Shown here one piece after another: positions 48,219 to 61,200 of a stretch of 64,000 nucleotides of DNA. The notes beneath the pieces are model-generated. The model was not told the DNA's origin, ran no database searches, and was given only the letters and a program-made list of their open reading frames with translations. Location: positions 3,405,047 to 3,469,046 of the forward strand of contig NW_019091360.1 in assembly GCF_001949145.1 (NCBI RefSeq), in the 5' to 3' direction. This DNA is from Acanthaster planci (Eukaryota; Echinodermata; Asteroidea; Valvatida; Acanthasteridae). Positions within the stretch are counted from its first letter, which is position 1. Every line of letters begins with the position of its first letter. A program made the position numbers and the translations under genes.

Positions 48219-49993
48219 CTATAAAGGAAATTGAACAAAAAAGGAACTTTTCAGCATTTTATATGTCAATAACAACTGACTTGTTGATTATCTAAATAAT
48301 GACAGTAGGTGATTTTTTGTGTGTATCCCTCCAAAAGAGTGTAAAAAGCCCCAAACTGAACTTGAAAATAAAGGCTAAATGCAAAAAAGTCGCACATTTT
48401 TATCACCACCAAAGGAAATCACGTTTTACCACCCCCGCCAAAAAAACCCTTGGTTCCCTTGAGTTTAGTCAAGTCAGTTCAGATACCCATTGATGTAAGT
48501 TGATATAAGAAATTACAGGTTGTGTCAGATTGACTAGTTTCCCGATGTTCGTAGTCTCAGACCCAGTCTGCTTTTCCTTACCTTTCGCCCAGCCTCGTCA
48601 TTGTGTCTGTCCATTATCACACGGGCCCTTGTTCGCAGCTCCTTGGAACTGATGAATTTACGGCTAAATTCAAGACCAAAGTCAACATCCTCGCTGCATC
48701 CACTCCATCGCCACGTGCTATTTGGAATTATCTGCAAATTTGGCATGATAAGATCAACGATCAACGACTCCAACGATTAATTTCCGTATGGAAAACCGTA
48801 AGTAACCCTGTTCCCCGATTCTGTCGTCTGCAAAGTGGCTTGCCATTGAGGTTTTATGTTTTGACTGAGTGTGTCTCGTCAGAGACATCGTACATGTAGT
48901 TTGTACATTGCAGTCACAGTAGATCGATTTCTTCACCATGGTTTTTGCATGGGCAATACTTTTAACTGTACGGCTCGGCTGACTTGTGTCAAGAAATTCC
49001 CAGTGCCTGCAAAAGTCAAGGAGGGTGCCTTTTCACATAAGACCTTTGCTCAAACCCCCCACCCCAGGGCAAGTGAATGTGCAGTTTCTTCCGGTTAGAC
49101 AACATTTTGTTTGAACAATATTGTGAGCGAAACGTGCAGCAACACGCACTCGTGTCCAAATGCGTCTATTTAATCACTGCCAAATTCCGCACTAGTTATG
49201 TTACAGTGACAGATATCAGTCCATGTCCTCCTGCTTGAATGGGGCATGCCCAAAGCTTAAGAATGAACTCAACACTAGGTACCTGGTGTGGATTGTCGGC
49301 TGGTCCCTGGTGCCTAGTGTCGCAGCTGCATTGAAGGTAATCACCGCGAGAACACGCTCGGCTGACGGAGTGCGCCACGCCCGCTGAAAAGATGGCGTTA
49401 ACGAAAGCTTTCTCTCTCGAACCTGCACCCAGGCAAATGAATGATACTTAAGGAGGTTAAGCTTGATTAAAGTACTCCATAATGAGGTAGTTGAGAAGCT
49501 TTCATAAATCCCTTTATTGTGAAGAAATAAAAGAAAAAACTAAGAGTGCCATCTGAATCGGTTGGCTTATTGGATGACAAGGAGGTTGACGCCGACCATT
49601 TTTCGATATCACAAATTTGCACTGTTCTCTATTAATACCTTTTTTTTTAACAAAAGATTAAATTACATTTTGAGAAACATGCAATCGAGGAAAAGAAACA
49701 GAAACTGTGAACTTCGGTAACATGTTAAAAGTTTCTTGAAGTCTTCCTTACCGAATTGCAAAATTTTACCGAAGACAGAATTGTCCCCCCTGATTGTTGT
49801 GCAATTCCATCGTCTGCCTCTAAACTGAAATTGGCACTCGTCGATGCCCTGTTTGGCGCCCTCTGCCACGGTCGGAACAAACTCTTCGTTCTGCTCACAG
49901 AAGCGAAGCTGTCGATTCTGGAATCCGGGGATTCGCCGGCACGGGTAGTCGAAGATCTGATCCTCAGAAAATGTGTAAGCGGTCCCAAGCGTC
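47739..49993 (-). CDS. Wnt3: Wnt family secreted ligand, Wnt3-like; exons 2-5, first exon not found
   Basis: Secreted, lipid-modified signalling ligand that binds Frizzled and LRP5/6 to activate Wnt/beta-catenin signalling. Four minus-strand exons join in frame: 49993-49752, 49422-49283, 48731-48582 and 48218-47739 (TAA stop at 47741-47739). All introns have GT-AG ends. The joined product is about 336 residues; with a missing first exon of about 25 residues it would reach the roughly 355 of Wnt3. Diagnostic segments in order are [27 protein letters not shown], the acylation hairpin [47 protein letters not shown], and a 12-cysteine C-terminal domain ending [21 protein letters not shown] and KPPT--DL-YYE-SP are Wnt3/3a hallmarks; Wnt4 shares AIDGC and ELHTC but not these. 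N-glycosylation sequons are NCT, NST and NRT. Wnt identity is certain; the Wnt3 subfamily is very likely. Confidence 0.95.
48582..48731 (-). CDS. Wnt3: Wnt3-like exon 4 (second half of the vertebrate exon 3)
   Basis: 150 nt, exactly 50 codons, phase 0 at both ends, between an aaatttgcag acceptor and an AAG|gtaagg donor. It encodes [19 protein letters not shown], a region of charged residues and [18 protein letters not shown] and HN-EAGR are strongly conserved Wnt blocks. NST is a potential N-glycosylation site at the start of the exon. Confidence 0.94.
49283..49422 (-). CDS. Wnt3: Wnt3-like exon 3 (first half of the vertebrate exon 3)
   Basis: 140 nt, between a gggtgcag acceptor and a CAG|gtacct donor. 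It encodes [20 protein letters not shown], then [14 protein letters not shown] and a hydrophilic tail [12 protein letters not shown]. This aligns with the Wnt3 block RESAFVHAIASAGVAFAVTR. It starts in phase 1 and ends in phase 0. Its end falls in a variable loop where vertebrate WNT3/WNT3A has no intron. Confidence 0.93.
49752..49993 (-). CDS. Wnt3: Wnt3-like exon 2
   Basis: 242 nt. The acceptor is atttcag before the first exon base. One base completes a codon from exon 1, then 80 codons follow (from TLGTAYTF to GKILQF), then one base before the gtaagg donor. It carries [32 protein letters not shown] and the WNCTT glycosylation site. The length equals that recalled for exon 2 of vertebrate WNT3A. 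No in-frame ATG lies between the upstream TGA and the acceptor, so an upstream exon supplying the signal peptide is required and must end in phase 2. Confidence 0.95.
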
Positions 49994-51019
49994 CTGAAAT
50001 TACATCAATTGAAAACTGTGGAGATCAGTTTTAAGTCGTTGAAAAAGTTTTTTTCCCGTGGAATAAGTTTGGTATTTCGCTCGTTTCAAAATTTCCAGGG
50101 TGACGTGAACACTAAGTATTGTGGGTAATTGCCTTACGCATGCGTAGTATGAGCCCTTATGATCGGTTAAACAAGAAATGTCCAATGAACGTCCAAAGAA
50201 ATTAGTGAGTTCAAATGAAGTGTGGAATCAGCTCTAATGGTTGTGAATAATGCAGAAATTTTACCATGGTGCAGTAGATATTGAAATTTGGCTTATGATC
50301 AGTAGGCGTAATCCAACTGTAGCCTTTTCGTCTTACCAAGTCACACCTCCAGAATCGCACCTGAAAACTTCAAACCCCGTTCCAATTTTTCAAACCCTCT
50401 ACATTGTAAATATTTCTTATTTTTGGTGGAGCCAGTCAAAGCATTGTTTGCAGAATTCAGCCTACTCACCAGCTTAAACTCATAATAGTTTTTGACAAAA
50501 ATTCACGTGCCCTGTGAGAATTCTTCAGGCCTAGTGCACTTTGGCAAACCAATTTTTTTCATGAAAGGAGTTTGGTATTTTATCGCACAAATATATATCT
50601 CAAAGCACAATGCAAACGGCCTTTGATGTACACCGCAATTTTATGGTTTCACAGTCTTGGGTTCGTGAACTCGATGTGTGTGCAACGGGAAAAATGGATG
50701 TAAAATGTGCGTTAAATATGAAGAACCGTGGGATTCAACTTTCTGTTAAATTAATTGCATAGTTTTGCCGACGATATTGCAAAATTAACGCCTATACTCA
50801 CGCAACTGATTACTTTAGATTAAAGACAAAAGAGGAACGAGCTTAATTCGACAACTGATACCTTCGTTTATTAGGCCTTTTTTTCAGAAAAATAAGGTGT
50901 GGGATTTGCTGATTTTTTTCGTGTTCAAAGCGCTGTGAACTTTTAAATGTCTTTGCTTAAATAAAATGTGGGAGTTTGAAAAGAGCTGTACGGTTCACGC
51001 GTCGCCAAGAGGTATGCGA

Positions 51020-51400
51020 ATGGCGCCATCTATTGCCCTGCTATCTTAGCTTTCGTTTTTATAAGCAATTCGCCGCACGATCCAGTTCCAAGCACCTCCG
51101 TTAAAACCACCACTCGTCCCTAGCAACCATCCGCTCTTTGTAAAAAAGCAAAAAGTTGATTAAATCTGAGAAGTTCCCACCACGAAACATCACCCCGGGG
51201 AAAAACTATCAATCTTTGCCATCTTTGGGGCGAAATCCGGGCATAATCGCGTTATTATGAAAGACCAGGGTGCCTATATTCCTCCAAATCAAGGGCCACT
51301 TTTATTGGGTAAAAGGATTGAGGGAAATGGCACCTCAGTGGGCAATTGATAGGGTATCTTTATTGAGCATTATTGAGGACTGACCCCATCAAAGTATATG
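51020..51400. promoter_or_regulatory. Candidate regulatory block in Wnt3 intron 1
   Basis: Low-repeat and mixed-composition. It contains several TCF/LEF-like cores (ATCTTTG at about 51212, ATCAAAG near 51388) and ATTA-type words. In a Wnt locus TCF sites could mean autoregulation, but such short words also occur by chance. Confidence 0.25.
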
Positions 51401-54400
51401 CCCCGGCTTTTTCTCTGTTTTTTTTTTATTTTTTTTATCGTGACTACATTGACGGAAAACTCTACACTGGCTGTTATTACACGTCCAACTTTCCGAAGTG
51501 TTGGATTAAATTCACTCTTACCGAATACCGATTTACTGCAAATAGATGTCAGTTTTAATTAAGAAGGAAGGGATCCGTTTGTACATAAAAAGTAACAGGA
51601 AGCTGGACTTTCTGAAATTGGGTATCGATTAAAACATAATTATGTAAGTGTTGGAGAAGCATCAACGTTTAGACCCTGAAGACAGTGCATTTCTCACGGC
51701 TGTCGTAGATCAAAGAAGTTGATCTACACATGTGAAAATCACTTGTGAAAAGTTTACAGTCAAAACAGCTTAAAATGATTGGTGTCATTGTGGTTCAATT
51801 TTGTTATTTTCGTAACGACATGACATTTGGAGGCGTATTTTGCAATGTAACAAATGCAAAGTAAATATTGGGACTCGGCTAATAGACCAGTTAGAGGGGT
51901 CATTTTGATATGAATAACATTCTTGCCTTGACAGCCAATTCGTCACAGGGATTGATACTGTGGCATGTACGTGTACGTTCACCTCCGGGCTGACTCTAAA
52001 TGCTGAACAATCAGAGCGACCTTCTGCTGATGTGCCAAGAGAATTGAACTTTCGAAAGTCGCCAATTAAAATGAGGTTATCCTCGCAACTTCTTGTACCC
52101 TTTTATTGTCCTAAATCTAACCCTGAGGCCTTAACCTTCAAAGGTGCTAATGAAATCGGACAGATTCTTAAAAGTAAAGATACATGAACTCAGAACAACA
52201 AGGCCAATTATTCTGGGCGAGAATACATGTTCAGGAAGCCTTAACTCTCCTCAAAAGATGTTGTTCTAAAAACATTTTCGTACATTCAAAACCAGCGATT
52301 TCTAAAATATTTAAACTTTTGGCAGGAAGTATGGTGGATGAAAATTTATACAGAAACAAACAGGGCGTTAAACCCGTGTCTGATATGCACAACGACTTTC
52401 ATTACAGGTAGGGTATTCTAGTCCAAATCTTTTAACTGTTACCCATCATGGCCTGGTTTGTTCTCTGACCTTGTTACATGTATTTTAATTAACAGACATT
52501 TCAACTCTTCAAACGGCCTTGCTTTAAACCTGCGGGGCCGGGTTTCTAAATACGGGATCATGTCACCCCTTTCTTCATCGTCACAAGAGCATGGCGTGTA
52601 TCTGCCCTGTTACAACAAAAGGCGTCAAGTGACGCATGTCCTTCGTGGCAATGCGACATCGTCTGCCGGTGAACAATGAAATTTGTAACAGTGGGGTGTC
52701 GTTTTATGTTCAGTGACTATGTCGTGTGATACATATACCACTGCGGCAAATGAAAAAAATTAGACTTGTTCAGGTGTGAGTCAAGGAAAGGTTGATAAGC
52801 CAAGTACATGTAGCAGCGCGGAAGTCACCTAGAAGTACTCCTCCTTTGTTTACTTTCTTGTGAATTTATTCCAAAGAAATAGTGACTGGATGCTCATCGA
52901 AGCTGATTACTTTGCGGCTTCGTCAGTGTAATCTTGCAAATCTTCATGTTTCCTGCCTGTCTTAGGACGAAAAGTTCAAGCAAAATTTTCCAGCCTCGTA
53001 TCTCCCCTGTTTATATCACAACCACGCGCCCCCGGTTATACGTTTTCGGCGAACTTCCAGTCTCGTCAAAAGATACCGTACTTGAAAAGTCAGAAAGGGC
53101 GTCGTTCTGAGCCTACTTAAAAACCGATTAGTTTCAATCCCTGGAGAGCACTTCTGTTTCAAGTCCATTGATGGAAACAATTCCTCGATTTCAGTGCAAT
53201 TATTTCGAAGGCCATCGGAGATATGCAGGAATGGTTTATAAAGACCGCAGATTACCTGGATGTATTTTGAGATCCATGTAAATCAAAGTACTGAATAAAA
53301 ACCCTTCACTGCACTGAAATGGTATTTTTTTTACAGGGCACAGTGTCCATTGTCATTGTCAAAGGTCATTGTTAAGCCTGTTGCAGTTGATGAAAACAAC
53401 AAGGTTTTCGTCTGCATAGCTATCCCTTGACGAAATTCTATGAACCCTGTCAAAGGGGATGACGAATATTTCACTCTTTTTCCCTGTTTTGTTTCCATCT
53501 TCAAACAGTAAAAATAACTCACTTGGCAGATTTCTGGACGCGCAAAAATATGCCATTAATAATCAGCTTAAGGTGAAAACACACGCAGTGTTTCAAATTT
53601 ACAACTTTGACACTGTTGGTATGATTGGTCATGGGAATGAATTAGCCATCATTAGTTTGACCTTTCAAGAAGACAAGCTGATGTTGTTTATCAAATACAC
53701 GTGTGAATTTACGCGCTTTTTCGATTGGGAACAATTTAATCTCTTTCTGACCAAGTTTATTTGCGGTTTGGCACGGTGTCAGCGAAAGGAGCGAACAAAC
53801 CTTCCTAAAAGAGTGGTTTATTACAGTAATTACAAACAGGTGTCGATTCGAGATGCACAGTTAGCTGCAGTTAATTTTGATAAGGAAATAGAGAAATGAA
53901 ACGGCGAGGAGTGTGACGTCACAAACAGTACATGTCCGTAACCATCACCATGGAAACTATTTACAAAACAACAACATTTTCGTCTTGAAACCGCAATAAC
54001 CCCTGACATTGTGTGTACTTATCCCCTTTCGGTATTTCAAATGACTTAGAGAAGCTAATCGGTGAATTCCTCCAGGCAAGTTTCAATGAATCGGGAATCA
54101 TACTCGATTTAACCCGGAAAAGGCTGCTCAGTCTGCTTCAGGACCTGATCCCATTTTCCAGCTTTTCCACTTCAATCGAAGAGTTTAAAATAATGACTTG
54201 CAGCGCGGGCCGAGAGGAGAATGAGTTGTTTCTTTGGTTGCAGGTCTTAGCTGGTTGGTGAAAAGCTAAGAGCGTTTGGTGGCGGGACTTCCAATCACAT
54301 CAAATTCACATCGACTGATGGAAAGTAACACACGAACAACGAGTTTTTGACAGGTCGGCCCCCGACCATCCACCTTCGCGAACATCGCCCCCTTCACTTT

Positions 54401-57239
54401 TGTGTCTTCAAGGATACCAAAGAGACTAGCAGAGAGTATCACTATACCCAAACGGATCAAATACACGACCAAGAGGGGGAACAGTAAGGCTCCTTTGTCC
54501 CCCGTGGGATTACGAAAACTACAGCCCTCAAAATTAGAGACGTCTGAAATATCCAATCTTGGCTCGGGGCGAAAAGTTGATTTCGCCTTTTCGGCAAATG
54601 GCAACGTAAGCCGTAGCCAATAGATACGTGTCAACAGTAGTTGTCCATCACAAAAAGAGGCACTGGAAGGCTTAAAGTTAGCAATTTGTCCGGTTTCTTA
54701 CCAGTGGAAGGACCATTTAATAGCTTCTGTCGTGGGTCGTGACACCCGTGGCAAAAAAATTATGTCTTTTACGGCATTGCCACTGTTTCTAAAGCATTTG
54801 AGCAGAACGGGGACCATGCTTTGCTAAACTTCGAGTGAAAAATTTCCCATGTTGCCATGAACGGCAAAAACAGGTCTCAGAATACCGGCAGAGGGGATGC
54901 CTGTAGTCAACCGAGACTAACAGTAAATCGGCGGGCAGACTTCTTGCTCTGCTTTTTTTTTTTTTTAGCTCAGCCTGGCTTCTCAGCCGGGTCTGATCGG
55001 TATTCCCCAAGGGTTTACCCTCGGTTTGTCCTGCAAGAAAACACCCTGGTGGGATCAAGCCTGTAGTTTCATGCAGCAAGCATCAATGTTGTTACTCTTT
55101 GACTATATTTAGAGTTACCCTCCCATGGGAGGTGCACAAACTGAAGTGGTGAGCCTGGCGATTAATCTATAAAAAGCGCTTCGTCAGTGTTCCATTGTGA
55201 GATGGAGGAACGAAGGGTTCAGCACGGCCACAAGTTTTGTAGACTCTAACTTGTACCAAAGGGACGTGTTAGGGACACCCATTTTGTTGAACAAAAGCAG
55301 ACCCTAGAACAAAGCATATCGCGTGTCGTGCGTAACACCGGTAGCCATGTTGTGACACCTGAACTAAGTGCGCGTAAGACGGAAGCAGCTGCTCCGAGAG
55401 AAGATATTGTTGACGCTTCGAGTTCGCGTGCCAGATGGTGACAACTGTAGGTAACTTCAGGAAGACTTAATTTAATACCGAATATATAAGTTCTCTTGCA
55501 TGAATAAAGCAAGGTTAGGACATGCAGAGTTGTAACAGTCTACGTCGCATTGGATTGCCTACGTTCAACAGAAGGTATCTACATCATTTTAGCCTTACAA
55601 ACCTGTCGTTTTCTGGTAAATTAGCTGACCATACTGGAACGTGACAGACATTCCTTTTACTAGCTCAGGAACCAAGGTGGGAAAGTTTGCTCCTTTCATC
55701 GACCCAAAAAAGGCGCCGGGAGTGCAAGAATTCCACAATGGCTAGTGTTGTTGTCAGCGTATAGAGGCCTTGACCAAAAACTTCCCAGTGCTGATCGCTG
55801 GAACCTTCTGCCTGCCACTTGCAAAAACCATTTTGTCGACTGCTCCGGCTGATTAATGACCATGCTGACAGTGACTGACAACTACAAGATCCCGTATTTA
55901 TTAAATATTTTCCAACAAAGTCACAACTGCTTTTCGAATTGACTTCTTATGTGCCGGGAGTTATGCCGACGAGTTCGCCACATTGCGTGTAGTCTTGACC
56001 CCAGACCCAAGTGCTTATTTCTGGATTGTGTCTCCGAGATGAAGATGACACATAGCACTGATTCAGTATGTGTTCTTGAGTTTGGAATCTGATGTTCAGC
56101 TTTATACCAATCGACTGCTGGTGTATAAAAGTTTAATGCTTTACACGCACAAAACAAAATTGAGTACATGAGTCAAGGCGGAATGACATGTGCATACATA
56201 CACACCATATGTTTTGGAGTGCAACATCCCTACAAAGTATTAGGCCTATTGAGTCTCCTCCTTCCTATTCGTTTTAATATCTTGGATTTTTGCCATAAAT
56301 GATCCCCTTCTGCATCCGTCCCGGTATTTCAAATATTCAGAAGTTTCGAAAATCGATACGAATGAGCAACGTGACCCCGAAAAGCTGCTAATCCCGGGGA
56401 TACGAGGTTGAGTGACATGTGGGAGCCTGTTGAGATTACACCAGGATATCAGCGTGTTGTTTGTTTGACGGTGAGCTTTATACACTCGCTGTTCCGAAAA
56501 TTAGCTTGAAGCTGGAACGCCGGTTACGGGTGTCAGGTTAAGTGGATTAAACGCATGATTGTAGTAATTGCATGGAATGCTTTGACTAAAAACGGTTCTG
56601 AGTTATGGGGACCGAGGCAACCGGATGTCGGTCGAAAGGGAAATGCATTTAAAATGTGATCTCGGTGGAGCGTAAAGATTGAAATCGTTGCCGAGGAGAC
56701 AAGATGTCTTTCGGTCCAATCAATAAGTGTCCTTGAAGTTGCTGAGGGGATGGTATAATTATTTAATAACTGAAAAATGCATCTGTTACTTTGGTCGGAA
56801 GATTCCCTAGAAGCGGTTAACGTATTCACAAGATATACTACAACAGCCAGAACATGAACCATCTTTGAAACTTTGTAATCATTTCAGTCTTCGACGGATT
56901 TTTCCACATTGCCAGTTGTTTGTTTGTTTGTTGTTTCCTTGCTAACGCCAGCATTATTTCGATGTCTATCTGAACAAGATTTTGCTTGCAACTCCGTAAA
57001 CTGCAGCAATATTTTCACAAATCGATTGTCTCCTTGTGCCGCACAAGAAGTCTATTGTTGTTGCTGTCAGCAGGTGAAATTTATCTAATAAAAAGAGCAG
57101 ACGAACCATCCCTTGTTGATTTTACTATAAACGATCGAATATTTGACAAGACGTTTGTCCATTATCGTTGAAACCCCGACAAATGGAGCGTCCGGACTGA
57201 GAAAGAATTGCAAGGGATTTTAAAATAACAACGTCATGA

Positions 57240-57480
57240 CAAAAGCTCTTGCCCTCGCGCCAGTACGTACGGGGGGACCACGTCCACTCGTTAAATCGAT
57301 CCAGGAAAGATCATTGGGCCCCATTATTTATGCATGTTACTTATCAAAACTTCACCCGTGTCATTTTCACTCGGTGTGCCCCGAAGAATAAGGCCGGCTG
57401 GTCATAATGTGATGCCGGCCTTGAAGGAGAGTCCAGCGGGTTGAATGACCGCTGAAATTCACATGTTCACTCTAAGGGCA
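57240..57480. promoter_or_regulatory. Candidate regulatory block upstream of Wnt3 exon 2
   Basis: GC-richer, repeat-poor. It includes CCCATTATTTATGC (Hox/Cdx-like TTTATG core) and an inverted GCCGGC pair (AAGGCCGGCTGG / GATGCCGGCCTT). No exon features. Called from composition and motifs only. Confidence 0.25.
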
Positions 57481-58009
57481 TGCCCACTTGTGTCCACACT
57501 TAATAAGTCTCTGTTAAAACATGGGAGTTGAACACGCACTTTTATGCCTATAGTTACGGACTGTTTTAATTTCTAGAAACTTTACATACCTTGGCCAAAC
57601 TTGCGCATATCGCAAGTATGGCTAAAATTAGAAGACAAAGTAAAGAAAATTGTGTGCTACATGCTTTATCAGTCGCAATAAATTAGCAGGAGTTTGCACA
57701 AAGATGGAAAAGAATTAAAATGGGTGCATTTCTTGATTTAAATTATTGAAAGGGTTCTTGCACTTTTTCTGTTATTCTCTTCGAAGGAAATCCAGATCAA
57801 TAAGGAAGATTGTAGCTTTGCATTACACCAGTGGATCGAATCACAAATGTCTAAACTACTCCGCAAAGGTTGAATTCCAGATGCAGGCATTTTATTCAAA
57901 AGTGTAGTTTAATGAACTCATCACTCAAATAGTTTCTTCTTGATCATACATCACGGAAAATTAAACAAACACATCAATTTCAGTCGTCTGTTGCAGTGTT
58001 CCCTTACAA

Positions 58010-58260
58010 CAATCGCCACACCTTGAAGTTGCACCGCGTCTTTGTGCAGCTCGGCGCCTTGTGGCGACGCCGTTAAAAAGCGACTTTTGTCGGTGTGTAA
58101 TTGAGAAGCGACGTGGGTAGCTCGGCCCTTTTACCGTCGCGTGAATCTGTTGATTTTTTATGGATTAATTTGCGGCTCTTTTCATATCGACTCTCGGCCG
58201 GGAATGACATGCGAACGGCTGGGGTTAACTTGACGTTTGGATGGTCTCCTTGAACAAAAA
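58010..58260. promoter_or_regulatory. Candidate regulatory block upstream of Wnt3 exon 2
   Basis: CpG-rich for this window (several GGCG and CGTCG words), with TTTTTATGGATTAATTTG near 58155. No repeats and no open frame of note. Confidence 0.25.
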
Positions 58261-61200
58261 GTCGTTAACGCAACGGCGTTCACACCAAAAACATTTTTCT
58301 CTGATCAGTTATGATAGCTAAGTGTCGACGTATTGGCGCCTGTTGTGCAGTGCGTTAAAATTGCCCAGAGGCAACATAAAGGCTTTTAAATTTTTTGTCT
58401 TTGTCGGTTTGATGAGATGGGTAACAGGGATGTAGACCAAATTACGGAAAAATTCGTTTATGAAAAAGTTTGAAACTTCGAGTAAATCTCAGACTTTTTC
58501 TTTGCGACACTCATGGGAAATGTACCAACAAGTCCTTCTGTATTTTGTAGTCTGCACGTATTTTGTAGTCTAATGCCAATTTCATGATAAAAGTTGCAGG
58601 CCTGTTGTTTCATTTACTTAGAAAAGAGTCAGGCGACTTGAAAAAAAATACATAAAGGGAGTTTGAATAGCTTGATTTGGAACCATGTACTTGTCTAACC
58701 TTAACCAACTTTTCTGAATCGACAACCTTGCAAAGGTTGGTCGTTGTGCTTCTCGACAATTCACAACTGTCGGCAACGGGTAATTTAACACCAAATTTAT
58801 CACTTCCTTGCTTTTGTGTATCTTTGGCGACAGCCGGATGAACCAAATTCACGTGCAAAGGGAAGTAAACAACATTTTAAAAGTCCTTGGCATGACTATC
58901 ATTCGTCATATTCTGTTTCAATGACATGAGAGTAAGACATCGAAGTTACCCGGTACAGAGCGTGAGCGTCGGGGAGGCTGAGTGATTCTGCAAGATTTGT
59001 GGCTGTTCCGCTTAGCGCCAAATTGACAAACCACAAAGTGACAGTTGTCATTAGTTGTTTGTAGGATCCTCTGACCAAACAGGCAGACAATGCTATCCTC
59101 ATTCACAGACCACGCCCCATAAAGTGCACGGGATGAACCCTCAGCTGAGACAAACAAACCCGCAAAGCCGCGCCATCCCACTAAAACGTCCCATGAGAAA
59201 TGAGCTCTTCACACTCGCCGACGTCCAGCCTGTTCACTCTCCGCTTGTCTTCCTTGAAAATCGTTTAATCCCATGCTCGGTTCGACAAACGCTTTTCTTC
59301 GCTCTGTTGCTTAATGCGGCTGAGAAAGAGAAACAGTTTGCTTTGTATTTTTGTAAGTTTAATGGAAAGTGGTTGGCAAGAGGCTCACGAATTGGGTGGT
59401 ATATACTGTCTCAGAGTTCGCCGAAAGTTGTAACAGTAACGTAACAAAAGTAAGCACGAATGCATGACAGTGTCAATCGGCTATTATGGGACATCGTTAT
59501 TCCAAGGCTTTCTGCGAACCCTTGAATCTCGCGAAACTTCGTGATGCATATAACTTGCAGTATCAAAGGACTTTAAATTGAAATCAGACAGAATAAAATG
59601 ACTTGTAGCTCAACGTTGTTTCGCGGGTCTGAAAGCAAGCTAAATTTTTGTTATAGCTCGAAGAAAAAACAATCGAAAAGATCTCCATTTTTTGGTGGCT
59701 ACTTTCTTACAAAGAAAGAACATGTATCATTTGACGTTGTTACATGTACTTCGTTCAGGTAGAATACAAATTTATTCATTTTTGTGGTTTTTTTTACCGA
59801 GATGCCTTTCTCACATCAAATAAGCGAAGTTTGACAGCCGAACAAAGCCGCGGTCCAGTCGAATGACAGATGACTTAGGTTCCGATCCGACAAAAGGGAA
59901 ATTACTCGCGCCTATACCCGCCTCGGTCTGCCCACAAATCAACACTTTTTTTTCATGGATTTCCTCGAAAGTGGGATGCTCTCTTCTTCGGTTGTCAGTG
60001 CTGTTGTCTTCCAAAATCTTCTGCGTGATCGATTCGAATCATTCGTATCTTTGTGGTGAACAGGGGGGACACAGAGAGCGAGCAGACGGCTGTAACTCGG
60101 GGATCATGTTAGGCAACTTGTGCATACAACTTGTTTGCAATCGGAGAGACTGCCGTAATATAAAAAAAAGTCATTGTGTTTAACATACTTTATTTCTTTC
60201 TACTGCTTGTAGCTTCTCTGTGAGCTTTCCAACTTTTCAAAATAAAGGCAGTAATATTACCGTCAGCATGTCTTTGCGGCAACATTCTCAACGGTAAAAA
60301 AAGTTCCTGTACAGTATGAAGGAGAACATAGCTTCGCGCTTTCTTACACGGAGCGCCTGTTGTGCGTGTGCCATCCACCAGTGTCTAGTTAGGTACAGAA
60401 ACATGACTCATTGGAAATGTCTCACAGACGATGACAATTTGACAAATTTGTTGCGATATGTAATTCCCCATATTATTGAAGAGTTATGAAAAAGTAGCAA
60501 GAACGTCTGGAAGCTCAATTACACGACCACCGTGTCCGCAGTTCAACATGCCCGTGGGCCCGGGGTAGGCCTACTTCCTCATTCCACTATCTGACTTTTA
60601 TCGCTTCAAAATGAGCGAAGTGCATGTAGATTTTCCTGACACAACGCGCTGACTGCCTTCTCTGGTTTCCTCGACCCAGAGCTAACAGCGTAAGTTCTCC
60701 CCTTTCCAGCAAGTCAGGCAAGAATAAAAACCAATTCCAGAGGGAAAATAGAGCGAAAGGGATAATCTGCAGATTTCAACAACCATTTCAAAGGCTCGCT
60801 GAATGGCTTGCCGCCGGATCCAAAACTTTCTCCCCACAAGAATAATAATAAAAACTCCTCGCACGACAGTAATAACAATCGTGGTTTGGCAGAATACGGG
60901 GGTTTGGTGGTTGTGGGGTGACACTGAAGTTCGCTTTTTTTACGGACTCCTTCACTTGTGAATGAGTAAGAAATTGAACCCCGCGGTGGGTGTACGGCAG
61001 CCGCTTTGAAACCGGGCGAGTTTTTGTTGAGCTTGATAGCATTTTTCTCACATTCCAAACAAAAAATCGCAGCTGCGGGAAGCCAGATTTGCGAATTATG
61101 GTGGTTTTCATATACCGACGGGCATTGTAGCAACAACATCCGTGCGGCTGTGCTCCATGCATGCAACCATGGTGTAACCTATGTCTCTGTGTTTCGCAAT

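Noticed and set aside
53459-53899. 146-residue plus-strand open frame in Wnt3 intron 1
   Set aside because: No conserved motif, no promoter or splice evidence; kept only as a chance frame.
56800-56862. Minus-strand MVHVLAVVVYLVNTLTAS as a signal-peptide exon
   Set aside because: No good donor in phase 2 follows; the frame simply runs on. Probably chance.
57592-57700. Minus-strand hydrophobic stretch (LLCLLILAILAICASLA) with a following gtatgt donor, as a candidate Wnt3 exon 1
   Set aside because: No start codon in frame after the upstream TAA, and the donor is phase 0 while exon 2 needs phase 2.
58949-59060. Minus-strand MTTVTLWFVNLALSGTATNL with a CGG|gtaact donor as Wnt3 exon 1
   Set aside because: Looks like a weak signal peptide, but the donor phase (0) does not match exon 2 and the following residues do not resemble Wnt3.
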